From: Paenibacillus humicola
GTDB taxonomy: Bacteria; Bacillota; Bacilli; Paenibacillales; Paenibacillaceae
Assembly (NCBI RefSeq): GCF_028826105.1
Contig: NZ_JAQGPL010000001.1
Location: 1,266,501-1,330,500, forward strand
DNA: 64,000 nucleotides
Direction of reading: 5' to 3'
Position numbers and translations under genes: made by a program. The notes under the pieces were generated by a model that was not told where the DNA came from, did no database searches, and saw only the letters and a program-made list of their open reading frames with translations. Position 1 is the stretch's first letter, and every line of letters begins with the position of its first letter. Below, in pieces: positions 44,416-52,817 of the stretch.

Positions 44416-45234
44416 ATGACGATGCTGCACGATCGTTTCGCGGAGATTGAGCAAATGACCGCTTCCATTCAAGGCTGGGTATCGGACAAAGCGGGCATGC
44501 GATTATACGAGCTGGCACGCTTTCACGCTCCGACCGGCATTGTAGCGGAGCTGGGTTCCTGGAAGGGCCGGTCTACCTTATGGCTGGCGCACGGGATTCT
44601 GGATCGCGGCGAGGGCACCGTATTCGCGGTCGATACGTGGAGAGGAACCGAGACCGAGCCCGGACATGCGGAGCTGCTGGTCGGCTACGAAGAGAACCAG
44701 CTGTTTGAAGAGTTTAAGGATAATCTCGGAAAAGCGGGTGTTCTGCACCTGGTCCATCCGATCGTCGGCGATACGGTCCAGACGGCTCGAAATTTCCAAC
44801 CGGATTTGCCGATCGGGCTGTTATTCATTGACGCCTGCCATGATTACGAAGCGGTCAAAGCCGATTTCGAACATTGGAGCCCGCTCGTCGCGGACAATGG
44901 CTACATTGTGTTCGACGATGTGCCCGCATGGCCCGGACCGACTCGGCTGGTGTTCGAGCTTCCGCCGGGCTATATGATCCGGTCGATCTGGGAAAGCAAC
45001 TGCGTCGTCAAAAAAATGCACCCTTCGGACATTACGATTGCGGACCGGCTGCGGCATCTGATGCAGCTGTCCATCCTGGATCGGGAGCATTTTATACGTC
45101 TTTTCTACTTGGAGGCGCTGAATCGCGAGCCGGCGGAGCAGGAAAAGGCTGCCGGGCTTCAAACGCTCGCCGGAGCCGAATTGACGGAATGGATCGCCCG
45201 AATGTTAACGAGCCCGGAAGTATTCGGCGGTTAA
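44416..45234 (+). CDS. Class I methyltransferase with C-terminal DUF4214-like module
   Basis: 272 residues; ATG 44416 behind GGAGAGGAG. SAM domain of the Methyltransf_24 class: GIVAELGSWKGRSTLWLAHG, VFAVDTWRGTE, LLFIDACHDYEAVKADFEHWSPLVADNGYIVFDDV. Proteins of this class methylate sugar hydroxyls, often to cap a chain. Residues ~210-272 (REHFIRLFYLEALNREPAEQEKA and WIARMLTSPEVFGG) look like the first or second DUF4214 module of neighbours. Last plus-strand gene before a 17-bp perfect hairpin. Confidence 0.85.
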   Translation: MTMLHDRFAEIEQMTASIQGWVSDKAGMRLYELARFHAPTGIVAELGSWKGRSTLWLAHGILDRGEGTVFAVDTWRGTETEPGHAELLVGYEENQLFEEFKDNLGKAGVLHLVHPIVGDTVQTARNFQPDLPIGLLFIDACHDYEAVKADFEHWSPLVADNGYIVFDDVPAWPGPTRLVFELPPGYMIRSIWESNCVVKKMHPSDITIADRLRHLMQLSILDREHFIRLFYLEALNREPAEQEKAAGLQTLAGAELTEWIARMLTSPEVFGG

Positions 45235-45238
45235 TAGC

Positions 45239-45278
45239 GCGAGCCCTTGGATGAACGAAATTTCATCCAAGGGCTCGC
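45239..45278. terminator. Perfect 17-bp inverted repeat between convergent genes
   Basis: GCGAGCCCTTGGATGAA and its exact complement flank a CGAAAT-type loop. It lies between the plus-strand methyltransferase and the minus-strand FkbM gene, so it probably terminates both, although T-tracts are short. Confidence 0.75.
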
Positions 45279-45294
45279 TTCAATAGAGGGGCGT

Positions 45295-45990
45295 TCATCC
45301 GGACAGGCCTCGCAAAAAGATCCCGTTCACCTCCAGCACTTCCCCCGTGCCGGGATCGGTAAAGTTGCTTTCATAACAAAATAAGGTGAAGCCCAGTTGC
45401 TTCAAGCAGGCGATCATCTCGTCGTAAAGCATCTGGCCTTCATACAGTTGAGCGAACGCGAGCTCGATTTCGATGGCCGTTGTCCGTTCCAAAATGCGGC
45501 GGGCGCCTCTCATGACGGCCATTTCATTCCCTTGGACGTCCAGTTTCAAATAAATGCTCTGCTCTCCCGGCAGTAGTCCGGCGCAAACCGTATCGAGCCG
45601 CTTGACGCGTACGATTTCGGTTCCCGTATACTGCGATTCGGGAGCGCTGGCCAAATGCCGGTCAAGCATGGGGAGCAGGGAGCTGCTTTCCGAATTGCCG
45701 GCCAAATAAAAACGGGCGACGCCTTCTTCGGCGCCAAGCGCGACCTGGCGGCACACCCAGTTCGGATCGCGCGAGGCAAGATGAGATAACTGGGCGAATT
45801 CGGCGGATGCGGGCTCGAAGGAAATCATGGTCCCGCCGTATCCGGAATGCCGGATATAGTTGGCGAATGCGCCGGTATTTGCGCCGCAGTCCAAAAAGGC
45901 CGTAATGCCGCCGCTGCTTAAAATCTCCATTCTGAATTGATGGAATTGCTCCGGTTCGCAGTAATATCCGTCCAGCGTTTGATGAATCAT
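45295..45990 (-). CDS. FkbM-family methyltransferase
   Basis: 231 residues from ATG 45990 (AAGGCGGAG upstream); GTG 46008, overlapping the previous stop, is an alternative. AFLDCGANTGAFANYIRHSG is the SAM-binding motif, ISFEPASAEFAQLSH and LKLDVQGNEMAVMRGARRIL with IEIELAFAQLYEGQMLYDEMIACL identify FkbM. Such enzymes O-methylate sugars or polyketides. C-terminal end SNFTDPGTGEVLEVNGIFLR is normal. Together with the GT2 gene before it, it forms a minus-strand pair inside the otherwise plus-strand island. Confidence 0.9.
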   Translation of the reverse strand: MIHQTLDGYYCEPEQFHQFRMEILSSGGITAFLDCGANTGAFANYIRHSGYGGTMISFEPASAEFAQLSHLASRDPNWVCRQVALGAEEGVARFYLAGNSESSSLLPMLDRHLASAPESQYTGTEIVRVKRLDTVCAGLLPGEQSIYLKLDVQGNEMAVMRGARRILERTTAIEIELAFAQLYEGQMLYDEMIACLKQLGFTLFCYESNFTDPGTGEVLEVNGIFLRGLSG

Positions 45991-46004
45991 CTCTCCGCCT
46001 TCTT

Positions 46005-47231
46005 TCACACCGCGAACAGGTGCCGGATCGCCTCCAGCACGGCATCGTCGCGTATCGATTTCGACACTCGTATCGCATGAATATTAAACAGCCGCATAAG
46101 GGCTCTGCATTCCGCCCGGCCAAGATCATCAGGCGAAAGCAAGTAGTCCAGCCCGCCCTCGACATAGGGATCGGTCAATTGAAGGCCGCCTCTCTCCATC
46201 CGCATCGTATACATTCGATTCTCGGTTCCGTATGGGTACGCAGCGCGATCGGTGTTTTCCGCTTCGGGGACGAAAACCAAAAGGCCTTTCCTCCGAGGGG
46301 GGCGGCGGGCTTCGACCGCGCTTCTGAGCACGCTCCGGATCGGCCGGATCGGATCATCGTCCAAAAAAACTTGAATGCCGGCAAACAGCTCCGGATACCG
46401 GTTGGCCCATTTGACCACGTTTTCTTCAATCCGCTCGTCTCGGCTCTTTTCCGAGTGCAAGTCAAAGCTTGCGCCGAGCTTATGATAGACGTACAAATTG
46501 GGGATCAGCACATTTTTATAGCCCGCCGTTTTGGCCCGGAAACACCAGTCGCCTTCTTCGCAGTACCCTTTTCCGTAGGTCTCGTCGTCAAACACGCCGA
46601 TCCGGTCGATCACGTTCCGGTTCATCGCCATGCAAAAACCGATGGCTGTCGGCAGCTCGATCGCCTCGCCGGAACCATACAATCGAAAAATAGCGTCCAC
46701 TTCATCGACGGACATCTGCTCCGGCAGCTCATGCCCCTCGTTTGAAATTGAAGGAAACGAGCAGATCCAGGCATTGTTGGAAAACGGCGATACGGAAGCG
46801 ATCCCGGGATCGAGCAGTATCGGGCTGATTAAACGGCCGATCCAATTTTTGGGGACGACCGTATCGGAATTGAGCAAAATCGCGTGATTGAATGACATTC
46901 CCATGCCCAGGTTTGCATTTTTCACAAATCCATAATTATGTTCATTGTGGATGACGACCAGCTTCGTTAAATGCTCGGATTTCGCGTGCCGGTGCAAACG
47001 GTCCAAATACGGCTTCATTCTCGGATCCGTACTGCAGTCGTTGATGAGATAGAGATGATAGGGAGATTCCGAGTTTCGAAGTACGGCCTCGATGCACCGC
47101 TTGACATAATCGAAAGAATTGTAGATCGGGATAATAACATCGACGGTTTCGTTTGGGACTGCGGCAGCCATGCCGGACGCGCCTTTCATGACCGCGTGCA
47201 GGCGTTCATTGATCCGGTTGTCGTGAACCAA
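46005..47231 (-). CDS. GT2-family glycosyltransferase
   Basis: 408 residues. Start placed at TTG 47231, preceded by AGGGGGGAA; the frame extends upstream without a ribosome binding site. GT2 domain about 25-270: VDVIIPIYNSFDYVKRCIEAV, LYLINDCSTDPRM, NYGFVKNANLGMGMSFNHAILLNSDTVVPKNW and CEEGDWCFRAKTAGYKNVLIPN. An additional C-terminal ~130 residues (LLVFVPEAENTDRAAYPYGTENRMY...) resembles the start of a second glycosyltransferase or a partial binding domain. Immediately upstream of the FkbM gene, whose GTG overlaps its stop. Confidence 0.85.
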   Translation of the reverse strand: MVHDNRINERLHAVMKGASGMAAAVPNETVDVIIPIYNSFDYVKRCIEAVLRNSESPYHLYLINDCSTDPRMKPYLDRLHRHAKSEHLTKLVVIHNEHNYGFVKNANLGMGMSFNHAILLNSDTVVPKNWIGRLISPILLDPGIASVSPFSNNAWICSFPSISNEGHELPEQMSVDEVDAIFRLYGSGEAIELPTAIGFCMAMNRNVIDRIGVFDDETYGKGYCEEGDWCFRAKTAGYKNVLIPNLYVYHKLGASFDLHSEKSRDERIEENVVKWANRYPELFAGIQVFLDDDPIRPIRSVLRSAVEARRPPRRKGLLVFVPEAENTDRAAYPYGTENRMYTMRMERGGLQLTDPYVEGGLDYLLSPDDLGRAECRALMRLFNIHAIRVSKSIRDDAVLEAIRHLFAV

Positions 47232-47455
47232 AGGATTCCCCCCTAAAACGCTGACGAAACGCTCTTTCGTATATCGTATGAATGCCGGCAAATCGCATGA
47301 AACAGTCACCCACCTATTTTTGTCCAAAGTCCGGCTGTATGCCTATAGGTAACCTACACCTCGCTTTCCGTCGATGCATATTCTGATCCCATGGACGAAG
47401 CCGGACTCCCGGCTGCGGGATCGGCCGCGGGAAATCAGGATGGGGGGAATCGCCA

Positions 47456-48184
47456 TTGGATTTGGAATTTACGGGGGAAAGAGTCGTTCCCGGAAAGGTG
47501 ACGCCCGATTTATTCCACGAGCATATCTCCCGGTATTATTTTGCGAAGCAGCTCACGAAGCCCCAGCATCATGCGATCGATCTGGGTTGCGGGGCGGGGT
47601 ACGGCACTTTTGAACTGGCACACGCTGCGGGTCATATAACGGGAATCGATCTATCGGATGAAGCGATCGCGTACGCAAAGGAGAGGTATGCCCGGCCGAA
47701 TTTGAAATTTATGCAAATGGATTGCTCGAACCTGACGTTCGCCCATGCGAAATTCGATCTTGCCGTTTCGTTTGAAGTGATCGAGCATGTGCCCGACGTC
47801 ATTGTCTATATGGAGCAAATCAAGCGGGTATTGAAGCGGGACGGCCTGTTTATCGTATCGACCCCGAATAAAAGAGTGTATACGGATCCGTACGGCTACA
47901 CCAATCCGTTTCATGTGACGGAGTTTTATTACGACGAGTTTCTCCGGTTTTTGAAGGCTTATTTTGTTCATGTGAACGTGTTTTTTCAGGGATATATGCA
48001 AGGGATTGCCATTAAGGGCTTAACGCCACAAGCCTCTGCGAGGCATATCCCGTTTGATCAGGGGAATACGGATCCGGAATCGGCCTCTTATTTTATTGCC
48101 GTATGCTCGGATGCGGAGAGTGGCAGCGTGCGGGAGATGCATTTTACGTTCGGCCATTCGCAGTACGTAGCCGATTACGGATGA
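47456..48184 (+). CDS. Class I SAM-dependent methyltransferase
   Basis: 242 residues; TTG 47456 behind ATGGGGGGA, giving DLEFTGERVVPGKVTPDLFHEH. SAM motifs: AIDLGCGAGYGTFELA, GIDLSDEAIAYAKERY, DLAVSFEVIEHVPDV and RVLKRDGLFIVSTPNKRVY. FTGER-VP starts are typical of methyltransferases in exopolysaccharide clusters. No membrane segments. It is followed closely by another methyltransferase, likely co-transcribed. Confidence 0.88.
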   Translation: MDLEFTGERVVPGKVTPDLFHEHISRYYFAKQLTKPQHHAIDLGCGAGYGTFELAHAAGHITGIDLSDEAIAYAKERYARPNLKFMQMDCSNLTFAHAKFDLAVSFEVIEHVPDVIVYMEQIKRVLKRDGLFIVSTPNKRVYTDPYGYTNPFHVTEFYYDEFLRFLKAYFVHVNVFFQGYMQGIAIKGLTPQASARHIPFDQGNTDPESASYFIAVCSDAESGSVREMHFTFGHSQYVADYG

Positions 48185-48197
48185 GGAGGCTTACCCT

Positions 48198-48968
48198 GTG
48201 GAGATCATTTGCTGCGAAGAATGTTACGTCTGCGGCGAGCTCGCCAGCTTCGTGATCGTGCCGGGCGCGACCCTGCTCCGGGAAGCCAACTGCCAGTATT
48301 GTACCGCGAGTATCCGATACTCCGATACGGCTAGAATCATAAGCGGAATTTTCAGCCGTCAAGACCGGCCGCTCGCGGAAAGCGTCGGCAGCCTGCATGG
48401 AATCGCGATCCTGGAATCGCAGTCCGACGGGCCGATTCACGAGGTTTTGCACGGGCTGCAGGGCTATACGTGCTTTGAGTATTTTGACGGCATAAAGCCC
48501 GGCGAATACAAAGACGGCATCCTATGCAACGATTTTCAGAACCTGTCCTTCGCAGACAATCAATTCGATCTCGTCATTTCGCAGGACGTCTTCGAGCATA
48601 TTGCCCGTCCCGACAAGGCATTCCGTGAAATTCACCGGGTGTTGAAGCCGGGAGGCTATCATGTGTTTACGGTGCCGGTCCACGAAGGACGAAGCAGCTT
48701 AAGCCGGGCCGGGCTTCCGCGTGTATATCACGGCGATCCGCTCCGCGAGGAAGGCGCATTGGTCCATACGGACTGGGGGGACGACATCGACTCGATTGCG
48801 GATGCATACGGAATGACGACGACGCGTTTCGATCTGCATTGCTTTCATTCGATTGACGAGATTACGAACGCGGACCGCACATATTCGGACTATCTTCAAA
48901 AGAAACCTATTGAATACTTTCAATATAATTCGGTCGTATTCGCCTCGAAGAAACGAACGGATACGTAA
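48198..48968 (+). CDS. Class I methyltransferase with N-terminal Cys cluster
   Basis: 256 residues; GTG 48198 behind GAGGAGG. Residues 1-35 contain CCEECYVCG and CQYC, a possible zinc site. DGILCNDFQNLSFADNQFDLVISQDVFEHIARPDKAFREIHRVLKPGGYHVFTVPV is the late half of a SAM methyltransferase, but the GxGxG motif I is weak or missing, so catalysis is uncertain. The end (YFQYNSVVFASKK) is usual for the family. Second gene of the 47456-48968 pair. Confidence 0.8.
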   Translation: MEIICCEECYVCGELASFVIVPGATLLREANCQYCTASIRYSDTARIISGIFSRQDRPLAESVGSLHGIAILESQSDGPIHEVLHGLQGYTCFEYFDGIKPGEYKDGILCNDFQNLSFADNQFDLVISQDVFEHIARPDKAFREIHRVLKPGGYHVFTVPVHEGRSSLSRAGLPRVYHGDPLREEGALVHTDWGDDIDSIADAYGMTTTRFDLHCFHSIDEITNADRTYSDYLQKKPIEYFQYNSVVFASKKRTDT

Positions 48969-48982
48969 CCATTCGCAAACGG

Positions 48983-49022
48983 GAAGGACTTGGATCTATC
49001 TCCTTTAGGTCAGGGGTCCTTC
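48983..49022. terminator. Weak terminator hairpin
   Basis: GAAGGAC / GTCCTTC form a 7-bp stem with a long loop, followed by TTTGTTTG on the plus strand, 15 bases after the preceding stop. It lies between convergent genes. Confidence 0.45.
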
Positions 49023-49068
49023 TTTGTTTGTCCCGCCGCCGCAAGACGGCGTCGGCCGCTTCTGCTTG

Positions 49069-49554
49069 TTACAGCCGGCTGTAAAATTCGGCCAGTATTT
49101 TTCGCGCGAAATAATAGCGGTCCGCATGAAATAATACGTTCCATTCATCGGATCTTAGAATAAGGTTGACAAGCGATAACGGAGAATGGCCTTCATTCAA
49201 CAGTCTAAGAAATGCCGGATAACCGTGTGCATCCGGATAACGGCACAATAATTCGGTATAAAAATTGTGGACCATATCTTCATGGTTCATTGCGAGAAGC
49301 CGGCTCATTTTGTCCGCTACCGTCGGCTGGCGTTCTTCGGAGAAGGAGGGGGCGGCGTAGATTTGAATCGCTTCGTCGCTGTTCAGGATACCGATGATCA
49401 ATTCCGTTCTGGGCATGCCCGAGCGCAAATAAGCCGCCTGCGCGGCGATTTCCGATTTGTCAGCGGCCCGATTTAACAGCTGAGCGTACAAGCTGCAAAC
49501 AAACGGTTCATCGTTCAACTGATTGGCCTGGTGCAGAAGCTGGATCACTTTCAC
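49069..49554 (-). CDS. DUF4214-type protein, two modules (paralog of 40549)
   Basis: 161 residues. Start taken at GTG 49554, behind CGGAGGGG, because the product KVIQLLHQANQLNDEPFV then lines up with MRIAQLLHRAYQYNPDDFV of the paralog at 40549; a longer frame to 49722 has no such support. Modules: SLYAQLLNRAADKSEI with ELIIGILNSDEAIQIY, and KMSRLLAMNHEDMVHNFYTE with LLCRYPDAHGY and LVNLILRSDEWNVLF. End YYFARKILAEFYSRL is shared. Function unknown. Divergent from the cupin gene. Confidence 0.8.
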   Translation of the reverse strand: MKVIQLLHQANQLNDEPFVCSLYAQLLNRAADKSEIAAQAAYLRSGMPRTELIIGILNSDEAIQIYAAPSFSEERQPTVADKMSRLLAMNHEDMVHNFYTELLCRYPDAHGYPAFLRLLNEGHSPLSLVNLILRSDEWNVLFHADRYYFARKILAEFYSRL

Positions 49555-49730
49555 TGGCTGCCCCTCCGATCGTCGTGCTTCTATGAGTAAGTATATGGCG
49601 ATTCTTCCGAACGGTTTGGACATCATCCGCGATTTTGCCGTAAAACGCATGCAATTGATGATCGAGTCTATGTCCACCATTTCCCGAGCCGCATACGGTA
49701 TAAGTAAAGAATAAGGAGGCATCCGATGCC

Positions 49731-50168
49731 ATGCTTCAACAAGTCGTCCATCAGGCGAAGCTGTACGCCATTATCGTATCGCGGCATTTTTCCGAGAATG
49801 GCGTGCATTTCGTAACGCCGTCCCACTTTTCGCAGCAGCTTGCCTTTATGAAGCACCCTGCGGGCAAAACGATTCAACCACATATTCATAATCTCGTCGA
49901 GCGCGAGGTGCATTACACGCAAGAAGTGCTGTTCATCAAGAAAGGCAGGCTGCGCGTCGATTTTTACGACGATTCGCAGCGTTATTTCGAAAGCTGCGTG
50001 CTGGAGGCGGGGGACACGATTCTGCTGGCATTCGGCGGCCATGGTTTCGAGGTGCTGGATGAGGTGGAAATGATTGAGGTGAAGCAGGGGCCGTACGCGG
50101 CGGATCAAGATAAAACCCGGTTTACGGGCATTGATGCGGATCAAGTCATTTTGAAGAATAAAACGTGA
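49731..50168 (+). CDS. Cupin-fold protein
   Basis: 145 residues; ATG 49731 behind AAGGAGG. A single cupin domain: KTIQPHIHNLVEREVHYTQEVLFIKKGRLRVDFYDD contains the two-His/Glu metal site, and CVLEAGDTILLAFGGHGFEVLDEVEMIEVKQGPY the second cupin motif. Could be a sugar isomerase/epimerase-like enzyme or a sugar-binding regulator; no closer family recognised. It starts a plus-strand run of cupin, methyltransferase, GT4, TIGR04325 and GT2 genes. CATACGGTA at 49692-49700 may be a SigK -10. Confidence 0.82.
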   Translation: MLQQVVHQAKLYAIIVSRHFSENGVHFVTPSHFSQQLAFMKHPAGKTIQPHIHNLVEREVHYTQEVLFIKKGRLRVDFYDDSQRYFESCVLEAGDTILLAFGGHGFEVLDEVEMIEVKQGPYAADQDKTRFTGIDADQVILKNKT

Positions 50169-50193
50169 TGAACGGAAAAGGAGCGCAGCGACG

Positions 50194-50949
50194 ATGACCG
50201 TTTTTGGACCTTCCTATTCCCGCTACTACGATTTGCTTTATAAAGACAAAGACTATGAAACGGAAGCCGGCTATATCGACCGCATCATTCAAAGCAGCCG
50301 GCCGGGGGCCGGGCGATTGCTTGAGATGGGCAGCGGAACCGGGAAGCATGCGGCATTGCTCGCCGCGCAGGGGTATTCGGTTTGCGGCATCGAGCAGAGC
50401 GGGGATATGCTTTCCATAGCGAAACAAAGGGAAGACGGGAGCAGCCTTCGTTTCATCCGTGGCGATATGCGCACCGTCCGGCTGGACGAACGTTTCGACG
50501 TTGTCTTCTCGCTGTTTCATGTCGTCAATTACTTGAACCGGAATGAGGATTTGCTTGAGGCGTTCCAAAACGCATCGGCGCATCTTGAAGAGGGCGGATT
50601 GTTTATCTTCGACAGCTGGTATGGACCGGCGGTGCTAACGGATCGTCCCGCGGTCCGGGTCAAGCGGTGGGAGGACGAGGAATCCCGCGTCATCCGGCTC
50701 GCGGAGCCGGTCATGTCGGTCAATCGCAATACGGTCGAGGTCAACTATCAGGTTCTGCTGCACGACAAGAAAAGCGGGCACATGGACGAATGGAAAGAAA
50801 CGCACCGCATGCGGTACCTGTTTACGCCCGAGATCGAAATGATGCTGGACCGGTCCGGCATGGAACTGGAAAGCTGCTGCGAATTTATGACGGGCCGCGA
50901 CCCGGGGGAACGTACCTGGAGCGTTCTGTATATAGGTCGGAAACGATGA
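50194..50949 (+). CDS. Class I SAM-dependent methyltransferase
   Basis: 251 residues; ATG 50194 behind AAAGGAGCG. GPSYSRYYDLLYKDKDYETEAGYIDRII is the typical start of this class; motif I is LLEMGSGTGKHAALLAAQGY, then GIEQSGDMLSIAKQR, FDVVFSLFHVVNYL and LEEGGLFIFDSWYGPAVL. A C-terminal beta-rich part (VNRNTVEVNYQVLLHDKKSGHMDEWKETHRMRYLF) is usual in small-molecule or sugar methyltransferases. ATGA overlap with the next GT4 gene. Confidence 0.9.
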   Translation: MTVFGPSYSRYYDLLYKDKDYETEAGYIDRIIQSSRPGAGRLLEMGSGTGKHAALLAAQGYSVCGIEQSGDMLSIAKQREDGSSLRFIRGDMRTVRLDERFDVVFSLFHVVNYLNRNEDLLEAFQNASAHLEEGGLFIFDSWYGPAVLTDRPAVRVKRWEDEESRVIRLAEPVMSVNRNTVEVNYQVLLHDKKSGHMDEWKETHRMRYLFTPEIEMMLDRSGMELESCCEFMTGRDPGERTWSVLYIGRKR

Positions 50950-52022
50950 AGCGGATCGGCTTGCTCCTCAGCAGCGACCCGAACTTCGGAGGGACGTTTC
51001 AATACAGCCTGAATATGCTTGATGCCATTGCGAGCCTTCCGGCAGCGCGCTATACACCGGTTATCGCGTATGTCGATCCGGTCTGGCGCAAGTACCTTGA
51101 GCCTTATTCCGGCATGGAAATCATCGATTTGAGCTGGTGGCAGGAGCCGTTTCCGTCCTGCGACTTATGGGTTTTTCCGGCGCAAGAGGGCTGGGATTTT
51201 CAGAAGAAGGTGCCCGTACTGACCGCCGTGCACGATTTGATGCACCGGTACGAGAGCGAATTTCCCGAGGTGTCCGAAGGCGAGCAGTACGACCTGAGAG
51301 AAGAGATTTATCGCAATATTTGCAAATGGAGCGCGGGAATATTGGTCGATTCGGCGACCGGCCGCAAGCATGTTCACGAATCGTACGGTTATCCGCTGGA
51401 AAACATTTATGTGCTGCCATACATTCCGCCGCAATACATCCACCATCCTTCACCCGGCGACTTCGACCGGAAATTCCGGCTTCCGAAGCGATTTATTTTT
51501 TATCCCGGCCATTTTTGGAAGCATAAAAACCATCTGCGCCTGATTGAGGCAGTCGCCTTGTTGTCCCGCGACCTGCCCGACATTCATCTTGTTTTTGCGG
51601 GACTGGAAAAGAACGGACTCGAGGAGCTGTGGCAGTCAGTCGAACAATTTCGGCTGGAGAACCGGGTTCATTTTCTGGGCTATGTTCCCGATCGTTATAT
51701 GCCCGAGTTGTATAAGCGGGCGCGCGCATTGGTAATGCCGACCTTCTTCGGACCGACGAACATTCCTCCTTTGGAAGCATTCGTTTTGGGTTGTCCGGTG
51801 GCGGTATCCAAAATTTACGGAATGCCGGAACAGACCGGCGATGCGGCCTTGCTGTTTGACCCGAATTCGGTGACGGAGATTGCAAAATGCGTAAGGCGTC
51901 TCTGGACGGACGACGGGCTGTGCAAGGACTTGATTCGAAAAGGAAAACAGCGGGCGGCCGATTGGGGGAAGAAGCAGTTTAATCAGCGGCTGCAGGACAT
52001 TATCGCTCAATTAACGTCCTGA
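50946..52022 (+). CDS. GT4-family glycosyltransferase
   Basis: 358 residues from ATG 50946 in an ATGA overlap; the frame is open upstream but antisupported by the overlapping gene. GT-B fold: IGLLLSSDPNFGGTFQYSLNMLDA, VPVLTAVHDLMHRYESEFPE, GILVDSATGRKHVHESYG, RFIFYPGHFWKHKNHLRLIEAVALL and the donor motif PTFFGPTNIPPLEAFVLGCPVAVSKIYGMPEQTGDAALLFDP. Retaining enzyme, often mannosyl- or rhamnosyltransferase. No leader. Donor could be GDP-mannose from the nearby pathway. Confidence 0.92.
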   Translation: MKRIGLLLSSDPNFGGTFQYSLNMLDAIASLPAARYTPVIAYVDPVWRKYLEPYSGMEIIDLSWWQEPFPSCDLWVFPAQEGWDFQKKVPVLTAVHDLMHRYESEFPEVSEGEQYDLREEIYRNICKWSAGILVDSATGRKHVHESYGYPLENIYVLPYIPPQYIHHPSPGDFDRKFRLPKRFIFYPGHFWKHKNHLRLIEAVALLSRDLPDIHLVFAGLEKNGLEELWQSVEQFRLENRVHFLGYVPDRYMPELYKRARALVMPTFFGPTNIPPLEAFVLGCPVAVSKIYGMPEQTGDAALLFDPNSVTEIAKCVRRLWTDDGLCKDLIRKGKQRAADWGKKQFNQRLQDIIAQLTS

Positions 52023-52046
52023 GCGGAAACAAGGAGGAGAGAGCCC

Positions 52047-52817
52047 ATGGATCGGGAGCACGGTCTTTTCGGCAGCTTTTCGTCTTGGTCCGAGGCGATG
52101 CAGTATTATGCCGGGGATCCGGATTACTTTTTGGAGAAAGTCAAAGAAGCCACGTTAAAAGTCAAATCCGGCGAAGCCGCGTTTGAACGGGATTCCGTCC
52201 TTTTCGACAAAATCCAGCATTCCTATCCGCTTCTGGCCTATCTGCTGATGATCGCGACGGAACACGGCAATAAATTGAACGTGTTGGACTTGGGCGGATC
52301 GCTGGGGTCTTCCTATTTCCAGTGCAGGGGCTTTCTGAAGCATTTGAACGAAATCAAATGGAACATTGTCGAGCAGGAGCATTATGTAGCCTGCGGCAGA
52401 AAATACATCCAAGACGAGATTTTGAAGTTTTATTATTCGATCGACGAATGCGTGGCCGCCGGGCGTCCCCACACCGCTATCCTGTCCGGCGTGCTGCTGG
52501 CGCTTGACGATCCGTACGCTTATTTGTACAAATTGATGGACAGCGGCTTCGACTACATCATCATCGACCGGACGCCTTTTCTCCCGGCTGAAGACAGGCT
52601 CACTTTATATGTGATCCCCCCGTACATCCATGAATCGATCACGCCGGTTTGGCTGCTGAGTCTGGAGCGGTTCCTGTCCGTCGTTGGCGAAAAGTACGAG
52701 GTCATGGACGATTTCGATTCTTTCGAATCTTACCCGCTCGAGGACGGGCTCGTGGCCCAGGCCAAAGGATTCCTTCTCCGGAAAATCCCGGCTGCGCCGA
52801 AAAGGAAAAAAACCTGA
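52047..52817 (+). CDS. TIGR04325-family putative methyltransferase
   Basis: 256 residues; ATG 52047 behind AAGGAGGAGAG. LNVLDLGGSLGSSYFQCRGFL, IKWNIVEQEHYVACGRKY and TAILSGVLLALDDPYAYLYKL with YIIIDRTPFLPAEDRLTLYVIPPYI are hallmarks of the TIGR04325 family found in surface-polysaccharide clusters, thought to be methyltransferases. The conserved W/F-x-S-W-xx-A start (FGSFSSWSEAM) is present. Overlaps the next gene by TGATG. Confidence 0.87.
   Translation: MDREHGLFGSFSSWSEAMQYYAGDPDYFLEKVKEATLKVKSGEAAFERDSVLFDKIQHSYPLLAYLLMIATEHGNKLNVLDLGGSLGSSYFQCRGFLKHLNEIKWNIVEQEHYVACGRKYIQDEILKFYYSIDECVAAGRPHTAILSGVLLALDDPYAYLYKLMDSGFDYIIIDRTPFLPAEDRLTLYVIPPYIHESITPVWLLSLERFLSVVGEKYEVMDDFDSFESYPLEDGLVAQAKGFLLRKIPAAPKRKKT

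Noticed and set aside
41237..49800. Horizontal island with attachment site or transposase
   Set aside because: No tRNA, integrase, transposase or flanking direct repeats were found; base composition does not shift visibly.
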